A stretch of DNA of 35,496 nt from Arthrobacter sp. Leaf69. GTDB taxonomy: Bacteria; Actinomycetota; Actinomycetes; Actinomycetales; Micrococcaceae. Shown one piece after another: positions 1-9,427 of the stretch (within the stretch, counting starts at the first letter, position 1; every line of letters starts with the position of its first letter). The stretch covers positions 1 through 35,496 of the forward strand of contig NZ_LMLR01000003.1 of the NCBI RefSeq assembly GCF_001422645.1, in the 5' to 3' direction. A program made the translations under genes and the position numbers. The notes under the pieces are model-generated. The model was not told the origin of the DNA. It searched no databases and saw nothing but the letters and a program-made list of their open reading frames with translations.

Positions 1-99
1 GCCCTGGCTCCAGCACTACAACACTGAACGCATCCACACCGGCATCGGAACCACACCCATCATCCGGGTGTCACCAACCTGATGGCTCAGTACACCTAG
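1..99 (+). pseudogene. IS481-type transposase C-terminus, truncated by the window edge and frameshifted
   Basis: The open frame from base 2 reads WLQHYNTERIHTGIG and then TPIIRV, the end of a DDE integrase-core transposase of the IS481/IS3 type. It runs into a TGA at 80-82. In another frame, bases 70-99 read VTNLMAQYT followed by TAG. That is the usual C-terminal end of IS481-type transposases, so the reading frame has shifted by a small indel around bases 62-72. The element looks decayed. The rest lies left of the window, and I cannot identify its terminal inverted repeat. The family call rests on remembered motifs. Confidence 0.7.
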
Positions 100-267
100 G
101 GCCGAAAGTCACGAACGCTTCGCGGCCGCACCGGGCCCGCGGCAGGCTCGGCGGCGGCCACCGCCGCACGCGGCCGCCGCCGCATGCGGCCGTGGGCACC
201 GGTAGGATTTTCCGGCGGGCCCTTTGGTTCGCGGACACCCGGCGGATTGAAGCGGCAAGGACTGATC

Positions 268-2067
268 ATGAAGAAGAAATCCACGCGGGCTGGCGCCAAT
301 GCCAGCGCCGCGGCCCCGCCTGCGGACGGCGCGGGCCACCAGCCGGAGCCGCGCTGGAGCGACCGCCCGTGGACCCGTTCCTACGGGCCCGGTGTGCCGG
401 CGCGCCCGGCCCTCCCCAAGGGGTCGCTCGTGGACCTCGTGGACAACTCAGTGCGCCGCTACGGGTCCAAGACCGCCCTGGAATTCTTCGGCGCCCGCAC
501 GAGCTACCGCGAGCTGGGCACCCTGATCAGCCGGGCGGCCGCCGGCCTGCAGAAACTCGGAGTCAAAGCAGGTGACCGGGTGGCCCTGGTCATGCCGAAC
601 TGCCCGCAGCACATCGTTGCCTTCCATGCCGCCCTGCGCCTCGGCGCCGTCGTGGTCGAGCACAATCCCCTCTATACCGACCGGGAGCTGCGCCACCAGT
701 TCGAGGACCACGGCGCCGTCGTCGCGATCGTCTGGGACAAGGCAGTGGAGCGGGTCCGCCAGCTGCCGGCCGACGTCAGGCTCCGCAGTATTGTCTCGGT
801 GGAGCTGATCCCGGAGATGCCGCTGCTGCAGCGCCTGGCGCTGCGGCTTCCGGTCCCGGCGGCCCGCAAGGCCCGCGCCGCACTGTCCGGCGGCACGGGG
901 CAGCGGAAGGGCGGGCCGGCTCCTGCCGCGCGGCCGGTGCTGCCCTGGCGCGAGCTCCTTCACGCCGGCGAACTCAAGAAGCGACATCCGCGTCCCGCGG
1001 CGCAGGACCTTGCCGTCCTCCAGTACACCTCCGGCACCACCGGCCAGCCCAAGGCCGCCATGCTCAGCCATGCCAATCTGCAGGCCAACGCCGCACAGGG
1101 CCGGGCCTGGGTGCCGGGACTCAAGGACGGCCGGGAAACCGTGTACGCCGTGCTGCCGATGTTCCACGCCTACGGACTGACGCTGTGCATGACCTTTGCC
1201 TTGAGCATCGGCGCGAAGCTGGTCCTGTTCCCCAAGTTCGACGTCGATCTGGTGCTGAAGGCGCTCAAAAAGTCACCGGCGACCTTCCTGCCGGCGGTGC
1301 CGCCGATCTACGACCGGATCGCCGCCGCGGCGGCGGAACGAGGGATCGGGCTGGAAAGCATCCGCTTCTCGATCTCCGGCGCCATGAACCTGCCGGCGGC
1401 GACGGTGGAGACCTGGGAGAAGGCGACCGGCGGCTACCTGATCGAGGGCTACGGTTTGACCGAAACGTCGCCCATCGCGATCGGCAACCCCTTCGGCCCC
1501 AGCCGCAAACCGGGAACAGTGGGAGTGCCGTTCCCGCTGACGGACATCCGGGTGGTGGACCCGAAGAACACCGCCCTGGACGTGGCACCAGGCGAGGAAG
1601 GCGAACTCCTCATCCGCGGCCCCCAGGTGTTCAGCGGCTACTGGAACCGGCCGGACGAAACGGAGGAGGCACTCCTCGACGGCGGCTGGTTCCGGACCGG
1701 CGACATCGTCTCGGTCGACAACGACTACTTCGTGACGATCCGGGACCGGATCAAGGAACTCATCATCACGGGAGGCTTCAACGTCTCCCCCAGTGAGGTG
1801 GAGGATGTTATCGCCACCTTCCCGGGCGTCTCAGACGTCTCCGTGGTCGGGCTGCCGCGCCCCGGGGGCGGCGAGGACGTAGTGGCCGCCGTCGTGCCGA
1901 TCCCGGGAACCACCCTCGATCCTGACGCGCTCCTGGCTTTCGCCCGGAAACACCTGACCGCCTACAAGGTGCCGCGCCGGGTGGTGGTGCTGGATTCCCT
2001 GCCGCGCTCGCTGATCGGGAAGGTCCTCCGCCGGGAGATCCGGGACACGCTTGTGGCAGGGCGCTGA
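268..2067 (+). CDS. fadD: long-chain fatty acid-CoA ligase (AMP-binding, ANL superfamily)
   Basis: This 599-residue enzyme should activate a carboxylic acid, probably a long-chain fatty acid, to acyl-CoA through an acyl-adenylate in the cytoplasm. The ATP-binding loop YTSGTTGQPK is at residues 253-262 and YGLTET at 395-400. The TGD motif ends at Asp479, and the hinge continues into KELIITGGFN. The catalytic C-terminal lysine is Lys585 in LIGKVLRRE. I chose the ATG at 268 because AAGG lies about 7 bases before it; an upstream in-frame ATG at 184 lies in very GC-rich DNA and has no such site. It stands alone and converges on the TspO gene 9 bases away. Substrate chain length cannot be read from sequence. 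Confidence 0.88.
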   Translation: MKKKSTRAGANASAAAPPADGAGHQPEPRWSDRPWTRSYGPGVPARPALPKGSLVDLVDNSVRRYGSKTALEFFGARTSYRELGTLISRAAAGLQKLGVKAGDRVALVMPNCPQHIVAFHAALRLGAVVVEHNPLYTDRELRHQFEDHGAVVAIVWDKAVERVRQLPADVRLRSIVSVELIPEMPLLQRLALRLPVPAARKARAALSGGTGQRKGGPAPAARPVLPWRELLHAGELKKRHPRPAAQDLAVLQYTSGTTGQPKAAMLSHANLQANAAQGRAWVPGLKDGRETVYAVLPMFHAYGLTLCMTFALSIGAKLVLFPKFDVDLVLKALKKSPATFLPAVPPIYDRIAAAAAERGIGLESIRFSISGAMNLPAATVETWEKATGGYLIEGYGLTETSPIAIGNPFGPSRKPGTVGVPFPLTDIRVVDPKNTALDVAPGEEGELLIRGPQVFSGYWNRPDETEEALLDGGWFRTGDIVSVDNDYFVTIRDRIKELIITGGFNVSPSEVEDVIATFPGVSDVSVVGLPRPGGGEDVVAAVVPIPGTTLDPDALLAFARKHLTAYKVPRRVVVLDSLPRSLIGKVLRREIRDTLVAGR

Positions 2068-2076
2068 GGCGGCGGC

Positions 2077-2595
2077 CTATCCCTGCCGGCCGGCCGCCCG
2101 CGGATTGAGTGCCGCGATTGCCGTCGACAGGACAGTGGCGAAGCCGCACCACAGAGCGTAGGGGGCCAGGGACGCCCCGGCGCCGCGGTTGAGTCTGTAC
2201 GTCCGCCGCACCAGGTCGGCGCTGCTGGCCGTCAGCACGGCGCACTCCGCCGCAGCCAGCCACGGCCGGCGGCTGCGCCAGAAGAGCCAACTCCACGCTG
2301 CGTTGAGGACGAGGTTCGCGGCCAGAGCACCCCGGTAGGAGCGGATCTCCTGCTCCGCGGTCTTGCCGCCGGGGACGTCTGGCACATCGTTGCTGTCCAG
2401 CGCGACGGCCGAACTCACGGCGAGGTCCGCGTAGAGCGCCGTCCAGACCACCGGGAAGGCGATGGCGGGCGGCTGCCAGTCCGGTTTGCGCAGCCGCCGG
2501 TACCAGGCACTCTCCGGATCCGTCGCCACTCCGCCGGCCGCCGCCGTCGCGGCGGTCGCAGCCGCCGTCCACACCACTGTCATCAGTTTCATCAC
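2077..2595 (-). CDS. tspO: TspO/MBR family membrane protein
   Basis: A 172-residue integral membrane protein of the TspO (translocator protein, formerly peripheral benzodiazepine receptor) family, which binds porphyrins and related tetrapyrroles. It shows the family hallmarks: W-Y-x2-L-x-KP-x-W-x-PP near residue 35, FPVVWTALY in the second helix, NLVLNAAWSWLFW in the middle, and LAPYALWCGFATVLSTAIAALNP near the end. Five hydrophobic helices are expected. Its ATG overlaps the stop of the dienelactone hydrolase gene by 4 bases, so the two are co-translated. A second ATG is the next codon. The ligand and the link to the hydrolase are unknown. Confidence 0.85.
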   Translation of the reverse strand: MMKLMTVVWTAAATAATAAAGGVATDPESAWYRRLRKPDWQPPAIAFPVVWTALYADLAVSSAVALDSNDVPDVPGGKTAEQEIRSYRGALAANLVLNAAWSWLFWRSRRPWLAAAECAVLTASSADLVRRTYRLNRGAGASLAPYALWCGFATVLSTAIAALNPRAAGRQG

Positions 2596-3419
2596 TTCTC
2601 CTCGGTTTTCGTCGTTGACGCCGGCTCAGGGTGCAGGCGCTCGCCGATGAACTCGATGGTCCGGTCCAGCGCGGCCTTCGTCGGGTGGCCCGGGGTGTCT
2701 ACCAGGTCCACTGTCAGGACGCAGTGCGCGGACCGGGCGATCCCGAACGGGTTGCCCGGCGAGGAGTCGATTTCGATGCTTTCGAAGCTCTCACCGAATT
2801 CGCGCCGCATGGTTGCGAAACGCGCCGCCGGACACCCCCGGTCATTGCTGAACCGCAGTCCCAGGATTCGAAGCCCCTGGCTGGTCCGGTCCTTCATCCG
2901 CGCCAGCTCCTCGTCATCCAGCCCGACGGCGGCCCTCCGCCGCGCGGTCAGGCCCGCCGGCAGCGCGGGCTGGCTCATGACCGGCGCCAGGACGGCGGGT
3001 TCGAGGGCCATGGCGAGGGCGAAGCTCCCGGTCATGCACATGCCGATCGCTCCGACGCCGGGACCGCCGCATTCCCGATGCGCCTGGGCGGCGAGGGCGC
3101 GCAGCCAACCCGTTGCCGGACTGCTCCGGTCCGCCAGCACGGCGAATTCGCGGGCAATGCACACTTTTGCGATGGACTTCGCGATGGCACGGCCGCCCGC
3201 TGCTTCGCCGGGCTTCCCGAACATGGAGGGAAGGTAGACGGTGTAGCCCCGCCCGATCAGCCGCCGGGCGAGGTCCAGCACCCCCGGATGGATCCCGGGA
3301 ACTTCGTGGATCAGGACCACGGCCGGGCCCGCTCCCGCCCGGAAAACCTGGTGATGGATGCCTCCGTGACTGAAGGTCGACTCTGTGAAGCCCTCCAGCG
3401 TTTCCTGTTGCTCCGGCAT
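2592..3419 (-). CDS. dienelactone hydrolase family protein
   Basis: A 275-residue cytosolic alpha/beta hydrolase. The early strand and loop VVLIHEVPGIHPG is typical of dienelactone hydrolases. The nucleophile elbow is GMCMTG, with Cys in the place where this family uses Cys rather than Ser. Likely partners in the triad are the Asp in SNDRGCP and the His in DTPGHPTK. I chose the ATG at 3419 because AAGGGGG lies 6 bases upstream; an ATG 17 codons earlier at 3470 lacks one. The gene starts an operon with tspO. No chlorocatechol or other ring-cleavage gene is nearby, so the substrate is unknown. Confidence 0.82.
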   Translation of the reverse strand: MPEQQETLEGFTESTFSHGGIHHQVFRAGAGPAVVLIHEVPGIHPGVLDLARRLIGRGYTVYLPSMFGKPGEAAGGRAIAKSIAKVCIAREFAVLADRSSPATGWLRALAAQAHRECGGPGVGAIGMCMTGSFALAMALEPAVLAPVMSQPALPAGLTARRRAAVGLDDEELARMKDRTSQGLRILGLRFSNDRGCPAARFATMRREFGESFESIEIDSSPGNPFGIARSAHCVLTVDLVDTPGHPTKAALDRTIEFIGERLHPEPASTTKTEEK

Positions 3420-3549
3420 GCAAGGCCCCCTTCGGTTCCGGGGCGGCACTGTCCGGTTCACTTCAGCCACCGCGCGTACCGCACATGCTACGGAACAGCG
3501 GGGCCGCCGTCGACGGCACTAATCCCTTGCGGCACTCCCGGCCACCTGA

Positions 3550-3568
3550 TAGGCCTGTAATGGGCCTA
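3550..3568. promoter_or_regulatory. inverted repeat in the divergent promoter region of the hydrolase and the molybdopterin oxidoreductase
   Basis: TAGGCC (3550-3555) and GGCCTA (3563-3568) form a 6-bp inverted repeat with a 7-base centre. It lies in the 217-bp gap between the two divergent genes, about 70 bases before the GTG of the oxidoreductase. The placement suits an operator, but no regulator can be named and a short palindrome may arise by chance. Confidence 0.3.
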
Positions 3569-3636
3569 AAGGTAGGGTGCTTGGTAGTAGAGACGCGCCG
3601 GCCTGAACAGGCGGTGGTTGCAGAAGGGAAGTTCAC

Positions 3637-5988
<2,352 letters not shown>

Positions 5989-6010
5989 GGCACCGGCTCC
6001 CCCGCGCGCA

Positions 6011-6304
6011 CTCCACGGGACATGCCCAGTCTTTGACGCGACCAATGGACAGAACACCAATATGTCCATCCACGCGCGCACAGGCAGGGCATGTCCTGTG
6101 TGGCCCAATTCCGGCTCCACGGGACATGCCCAGTCTTTGACGCGACCACTGGACAGAACACCAATATGTCCAGTCCGGCGCGCACAGAGAGGGCATGTCC
6201 TGAGTGGCCCAATTCCGGCTCCACGGGACATGCCCAGTCTTTGACGCGACCAATGGACAGAACACCAATATGTCCATCCACGCGCGCACAGGGAGGGCAT
6301 GTCC
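6011..6304. repeat. three tandem 104-bp palindromic repeat units
   Basis: Units begin at 6011, 6115 and 6219, a period of exactly 104 bases; the third stops at its palindrome end at 6304. Each unit opens with an arm GGACATGCCC and closes with its reverse complement GGGCATGTCC (6018-6027 and 6087-6096 in unit 1). Nested inside is a second hairpin with an 11-base loop: ATGGACA and TGTCCAT in units 1 and 3, but CTGGACA and TGTCCAG in unit 2. The A-T pair is thus replaced by C-G on both arms. The array lies between the convergent 3' ends of the molybdopterin oxidoreductase and DUF6457 genes. It could act as a bidirectional terminator or be a REP-like mobile repeat. Open frames through it in several frames follow from the repeat. 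Confidence 0.92.
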
Positions 6305-6329
6305 CCCCGGGGCCGGCTCGCGGCCGGGG

Positions 6330-6647
6330 TTATTGGGCCCGCTTGGCCCAGCCCTTTTCGTCGGGGCCGCCGGACTCGCCATGCTCGCACAATTCGAGGA
6401 CCTTGTTCGATGCGGCGTGCACGGCGTCCTGCGTGCTCTTCCGGCCCTCGGTGGACGCGGTTCCTGCGGCGTAGCCGACGATGAAGGCGCTGATGGCGTC
6501 CGCGTGCGGCCCGACGGATTTCAGTGACTCATCCGCGACCTGGACGATCTTCTCGTGGTCCACTTCGAGGTCAAGGATCTGCAGCGCCTGGATCAGGCGG
6601 GCGCTCCAGTGCCGCAGCGTGCTGTCTTCGTCCCGGGGCAAAGTCAT
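6330..6647 (-). CDS. DUF6457 domain protein
   Basis: A 105-residue soluble protein. Its core HWSARLIQALQILDLEV, then ADAISAFIVGYAAG, matches the DUF6457 pattern of a short helical domain that I know from actinobacteria, often close to molybdenum-cofactor genes. Its place between two molybdenum enzyme loci fits that. The start is well supported: AGGAG is 6 bases before the ATG. No catalytic residues are visible and its function is not known. Confidence 0.7.
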   Translation of the reverse strand: MTLPRDEDSTLRHWSARLIQALQILDLEVDHEKIVQVADESLKSVGPHADAISAFIVGYAAGTASTEGRKSTQDAVHAASNKVLELCEHGESGGPDEKGWAKRAQ

Positions 6648-6746
6648 TGTTACTCCTCTTCGTAGGGCGCGTCAGTCGATCGCGTACCCCCACAAGGGTT
6701 AGCACCGACACCTGCGTTCCGCAACGCGACACAGGCACACCGCGTA

Positions 6747-6844
6747 GCGAAAAATCCGCAGCGAAAAATCCGCAGCGAAAAATCCGCAGCGAAAAGTCCG
6801 CAGCGAAATGTCCGCGACAAAAGTCCGCGGCGAAAAGTCCACAG
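6747..6844. repeat. seven tandem 14-bp repeats
   Basis: Seven consecutive 14-base units run from 6747 to 6844. The first three are identical (GCGAAAAATCCGCA). The fourth changes A to G, and the last three drift further (for example GCGAAATGTCCGCG). The array fills much of the 234-bp gap between the LysR stop and the DUF6457 start, both on the minus strand. A 14-base period adds a frameshift at each unit, so the array is not coding in one frame. It is too short and has no spacers, so it is not a CRISPR. Confidence 0.9.
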
Positions 6845-6881
6845 GGACAGTCCGACGCCGGAGCGGCCTTGTGGAGTTGCC

Positions 6882-7868
6882 TCAGCTCCACAGCGCGACG
6901 TGGAACTTCGACCCGCGGCGCTCCAGGCCCCGCGAGCCGCCGGGGGCCACCATCGCGGCCGTCGCATCCGCGGTCCCGGCGAAGCGCTGCAGCGTCCTGG
7001 CCAAGGTGGTGGTCCGGCGGTGGTCCAGTGTGCTGGCCCACCACAGGCCTGTGACCGGTGTCCCGACGACGGGCAGCCGCACCAGGACCCCGGCCTGGAT
7101 GTCGGCCCGGACAATGTGGCCGAGCGCCAGCATGATGCCCTCCCCGGCCCGCACCGCCGCGAGGGCTTCCGTCTCGCTGCTGAGCCTGATGATCTCCGGC
7201 GCCACCCCCATGGACGCCAGCCAGCGTCCCTCCTCCGAGCTGTCCTGGATCCCCGCCGGTCCGGCAAACCACGGCCGGTCCAGCAGCCGGGCGACGGAGA
7301 CGGGTCCATGCAGCGGAGCCAGCGGATGCGCCGCCGACGCCACCAGGGCGCGCTGGTAGCGCAGGAACGGAACACACTCCAGGCGCAGCTCCGTAACCGC
7401 GGTACCGGCCGGCGCCGTCGGCCGGGCACCGAGGGCAATGTCGTAGGCGCGTTCCTGCAGGAGCGAGCCCAGGTCCTCCGCGGATTCCACCACCACGTCC
7501 ACAGACGCGCCGGGGACGCGCTTGGTGAAGAGGTCCAGCAGGCGGCCCGCCGCGTGTTCGGCAAAGGGAGCCGTCGAAACGATCTTCAGCCGTCCGGCGT
7601 CGTTCTGGGCGTTGGACACTTCCCAGCGGGCCTGGTCCGCCAGCCCCACGATGTCCTGGGCGTAGTCGGCCAGCGCCCGGCCGCCCGGGGTCAGCGCGAT
7701 CCCGCCCCCGGCCCGGACGAACAGCGGATCGCCGAGGTCCTGCCGGAGTGCCGCCAGGGCCGAGGACACCGCCGGTTCGCTGACGCCGAGGGCCTCCGCG
7801 GCAGCGTGCAGCGAGCCCAGGCGGGCGACCAGGGCGAACGTGCGGAGCTGGCTCAATGTCATCGACAC
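6882..7868 (-). CDS. LysR-family transcriptional regulator, divergent from the cox operon
   Basis: A 328-residue regulator. The N-terminal winged helix-turn-helix is clear: LSQLRTFALVARLGSLHAAA, then ALGVSEPAVSSALAALR and LGDPLFVR. A periplasmic-binding-like effector domain follows. The start is GTG at 7868 with AAAGG 10 bases upstream; an ATG two codons later is the alternative. It is divergent from coxM across 114 bases that hold a LysR-type palindrome. By the usual LysR arrangement it probably controls the CO dehydrogenase operon and itself. The effector is not deducible. Confidence 0.87.
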   Translation of the reverse strand: MSMTLSQLRTFALVARLGSLHAAAEALGVSEPAVSSALAALRQDLGDPLFVRAGGGIALTPGGRALADYAQDIVGLADQARWEVSNAQNDAGRLKIVSTAPFAEHAAGRLLDLFTKRVPGASVDVVVESAEDLGSLLQERAYDIALGARPTAPAGTAVTELRLECVPFLRYQRALVASAAHPLAPLHGPVSVARLLDRPWFAGPAGIQDSSEEGRWLASMGVAPEIIRLSSETEALAAVRAGEGIMLALGHIVRADIQAGVLVRLPVVGTPVTGLWWASTLDHRRTTTLARTLQRFAGTADATAAMVAPGGSRGLERRGSKFHVALWS

Positions 7869-7872
7869 GGCG

Positions 7873-7892
7873 TCATAACCTTTCGCTTATGA
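7873..7892. promoter_or_regulatory. LysR-type operator palindrome between lysR and coxM
   Basis: TCATAA (7873-7878) and TTATGA (7887-7892) are perfect inverted repeats separated by 8 bases, and contain the T-N11-A form of LysR sites. The site overlaps the AAAGG ribosome-binding sequence of the LysR gene and lies just upstream of a TTGACA on the coxM side. That suits autorepression plus coxM activation. Confidence 0.6.
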
Positions 7893-7897
7893 CGATA

Positions 7898-7927
7898 TTG
7901 ACACTCCGTATCAGGCGGGGCAAGACT
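7898..7927 (+). promoter_or_regulatory. candidate coxM promoter
   Basis: A perfect TTGACA at 7898-7903 is followed after 18 bases by AAGACT at 7922-7927, a weak -10. The predicted transcript start near 7934 puts the LysR palindrome around -50, a common position for activation. A weak -10 with a strong -35 would fit an activator-dependent promoter. Confidence 0.4.
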
Positions 7928-7982
7928 GACCTCACACCGGTGTTGCGCGACGTTGCCAGCGCCCTGGAGTGAGGTAGGGACT

Positions 7983-8861
7983 ATGCAGATTCCGGCTCCT
8001 TTCGACTATGTGCGCGCCACGTCCGTGGACAACGCACTCGAACTCCTCGCGCGCCACGGCCCGGAATCGAGGGTCGTCGCCGGGGGCCACAGCCTCCTGC
8101 CGATGATGAAGCTCCGGCTCTCCCGGCCCGAGTGGCTGATCGACATCAATGACCTCTACGAACTCGACTTCATCCTGCGCGACGGCGACAAACTGCGCAT
8201 CGGCGCGCTGACCCGGCACACCACGCTGCTGGAGTCGGACGAAATCGCGGCGCTCTTCCCCATCGTCCGGGACGCGGAGGCCGTGATCGCGGATCCGATC
8301 GTACGGAACCGGGGAACCATCGGCGGCTCGCTCTGCCAGGCCGACCCGGCCGAGGACCTCTCCACGGTCTGCGACGTCCTCGGCGCGGAAGCCGTGATCC
8401 GCGGACCGGCCGGCGAGCGCATCCTGGCCATGGCGGACTTCCACCGCGGGCCCTATGAGACGGCGGTGGGCCAGGACGAACTGCTGTGTGAGCTCCGCTT
8501 TCCCGTCCGGCCCCGGTCCGGCAGCGCCTACGAGAAAGTCGAACGCCGCGTGGGCGACTGGGCCGTCGGCGCCGCCGGCGCGTCCGTGACCCTCGCGGAG
8601 GACGGCACCATCGCCGACGCCGCCGTCGGGCTCACGGCCCTCGGGCTCGACCACACGGTCGCCGGGGCCGCGGAGCTTCTCCGCGGCCGGCAACCCGGAG
8701 AGGAACTCTTCGCGGAGGCCGCACGGCTGGCCGCCGCAGCCAGCGACCCGGTGGCCGACCAGCGCGGCCCGATTGACTACAAACGGCATCTCGCCGACGA
8801 ACTCACCCGGCGGGTCCTGCGACAGGCCTGTGCCCGCGCCGCCCAGACACAGGAAGGCTGA
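7983..8861 (+). CDS. coxM: aerobic CO dehydrogenase medium (FAD) subunit
   Basis: A 292-residue flavoprotein subunit of the molybdenum hydroxylase CO dehydrogenase, passing electrons from the iron-sulfur subunit to the respiratory chain through FAD. The two FAD-binding loops are AGGHSLLP at residues 33-40 and TIGGS at 112-116, followed by a CO dehydrogenase flavoprotein C-terminal domain. The start is ATG at 7983 after GAGGTAGGG; an upstream in-frame ATG at 7953 is less well placed. It is the first gene of the cox operon, with a 5-base gap before coxS. Confidence 0.93.
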   Translation: MQIPAPFDYVRATSVDNALELLARHGPESRVVAGGHSLLPMMKLRLSRPEWLIDINDLYELDFILRDGDKLRIGALTRHTTLLESDEIAALFPIVRDAEAVIADPIVRNRGTIGGSLCQADPAEDLSTVCDVLGAEAVIRGPAGERILAMADFHRGPYETAVGQDELLCELRFPVRPRSGSAYEKVERRVGDWAVGAAGASVTLAEDGTIADAAVGLTALGLDHTVAGAAELLRGRQPGEELFAEAARLAAAASDPVADQRGPIDYKRHLADELTRRVLRQACARAAQTQEG

Positions 8862-8866
8862 AGCGG

Positions 8867-9427
8867 ATGCAGATCAGCATGACCGTCAACGGCAACGAAG
8901 TCACGTCCGACATTGAGCCCCGCGTGCTCCTGGTCCACTACATCCGCGAGGTCCTCGGCCTGACCGGCACCCACTGGGGATGTGACACCAGCAACTGCGG
9001 CACGTGCGTGGTCCTGATGGACGGCCAGCCGGTGAAGTCCTGCACGGTGCTCGCGGCCATGGCCGCGGGACACGACATCCGCACGGTGGAGGGGCTCGCC
9101 AGCGGCGGAACGCTGGATCCCGTCCAGCAGGGCTTCATGGAGGAACACGGGCTGCAGTGCGGCTTCTGCACCCCCGGCATGATGCTGACCGCCCGCGCCC
9201 TGCTCGACAAGAATCCGCACCCGGACACCACGGAGATCCGGCAGGCTATTTCTGGCCAGATCTGCCGGTGCACCGGCTACGCCACCATCGTCCGGTCGGT
9301 GCAGTGGGCCGCCGCCCACCCGGCCGGCGGCGACAGCGACGCCACGGCAGCCGACGTCATCGACGGCACGGACACCGTCATCGAGGACATCCCGGCGCAG
9401 ACACAAGACACAGAGGTGAAGGCATGA
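8867..9427 (+). CDS. coxS: aerobic CO dehydrogenase small (2Fe-2S) subunit
   Basis: A 186-residue electron-transfer subunit with two [2Fe-2S] clusters. The plant-ferredoxin-type cluster uses Cys39, Cys44, Cys47 and Cys59. The second, in the helical domain, uses Cys98, Cys101, Cys133 and Cys135 (CGFC and CRCTGY). AGGAAGG lies about 9 bases before the ATG. The last 30 or so residues form an acidic, Thr-rich tail after the conserved domain, somewhat longer than I expect for this subunit. Its stop overlaps the coxL start by 4 bases. Confidence 0.94.
   Translation: MQISMTVNGNEVTSDIEPRVLLVHYIREVLGLTGTHWGCDTSNCGTCVVLMDGQPVKSCTVLAAMAAGHDIRTVEGLASGGTLDPVQQGFMEEHGLQCGFCTPGMMLTARALLDKNPHPDTTEIRQAISGQICRCTGYATIVRSVQWAAAHPAGGDSDATAADVIDGTDTVIEDIPAQTQDTEVKA

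Noticed and set aside
6011..6844. Possible CRISPR array
   Set aside because: Neither the 104-bp nor the 14-bp repeats have unique spacers of constant length, and no cas gene is present.
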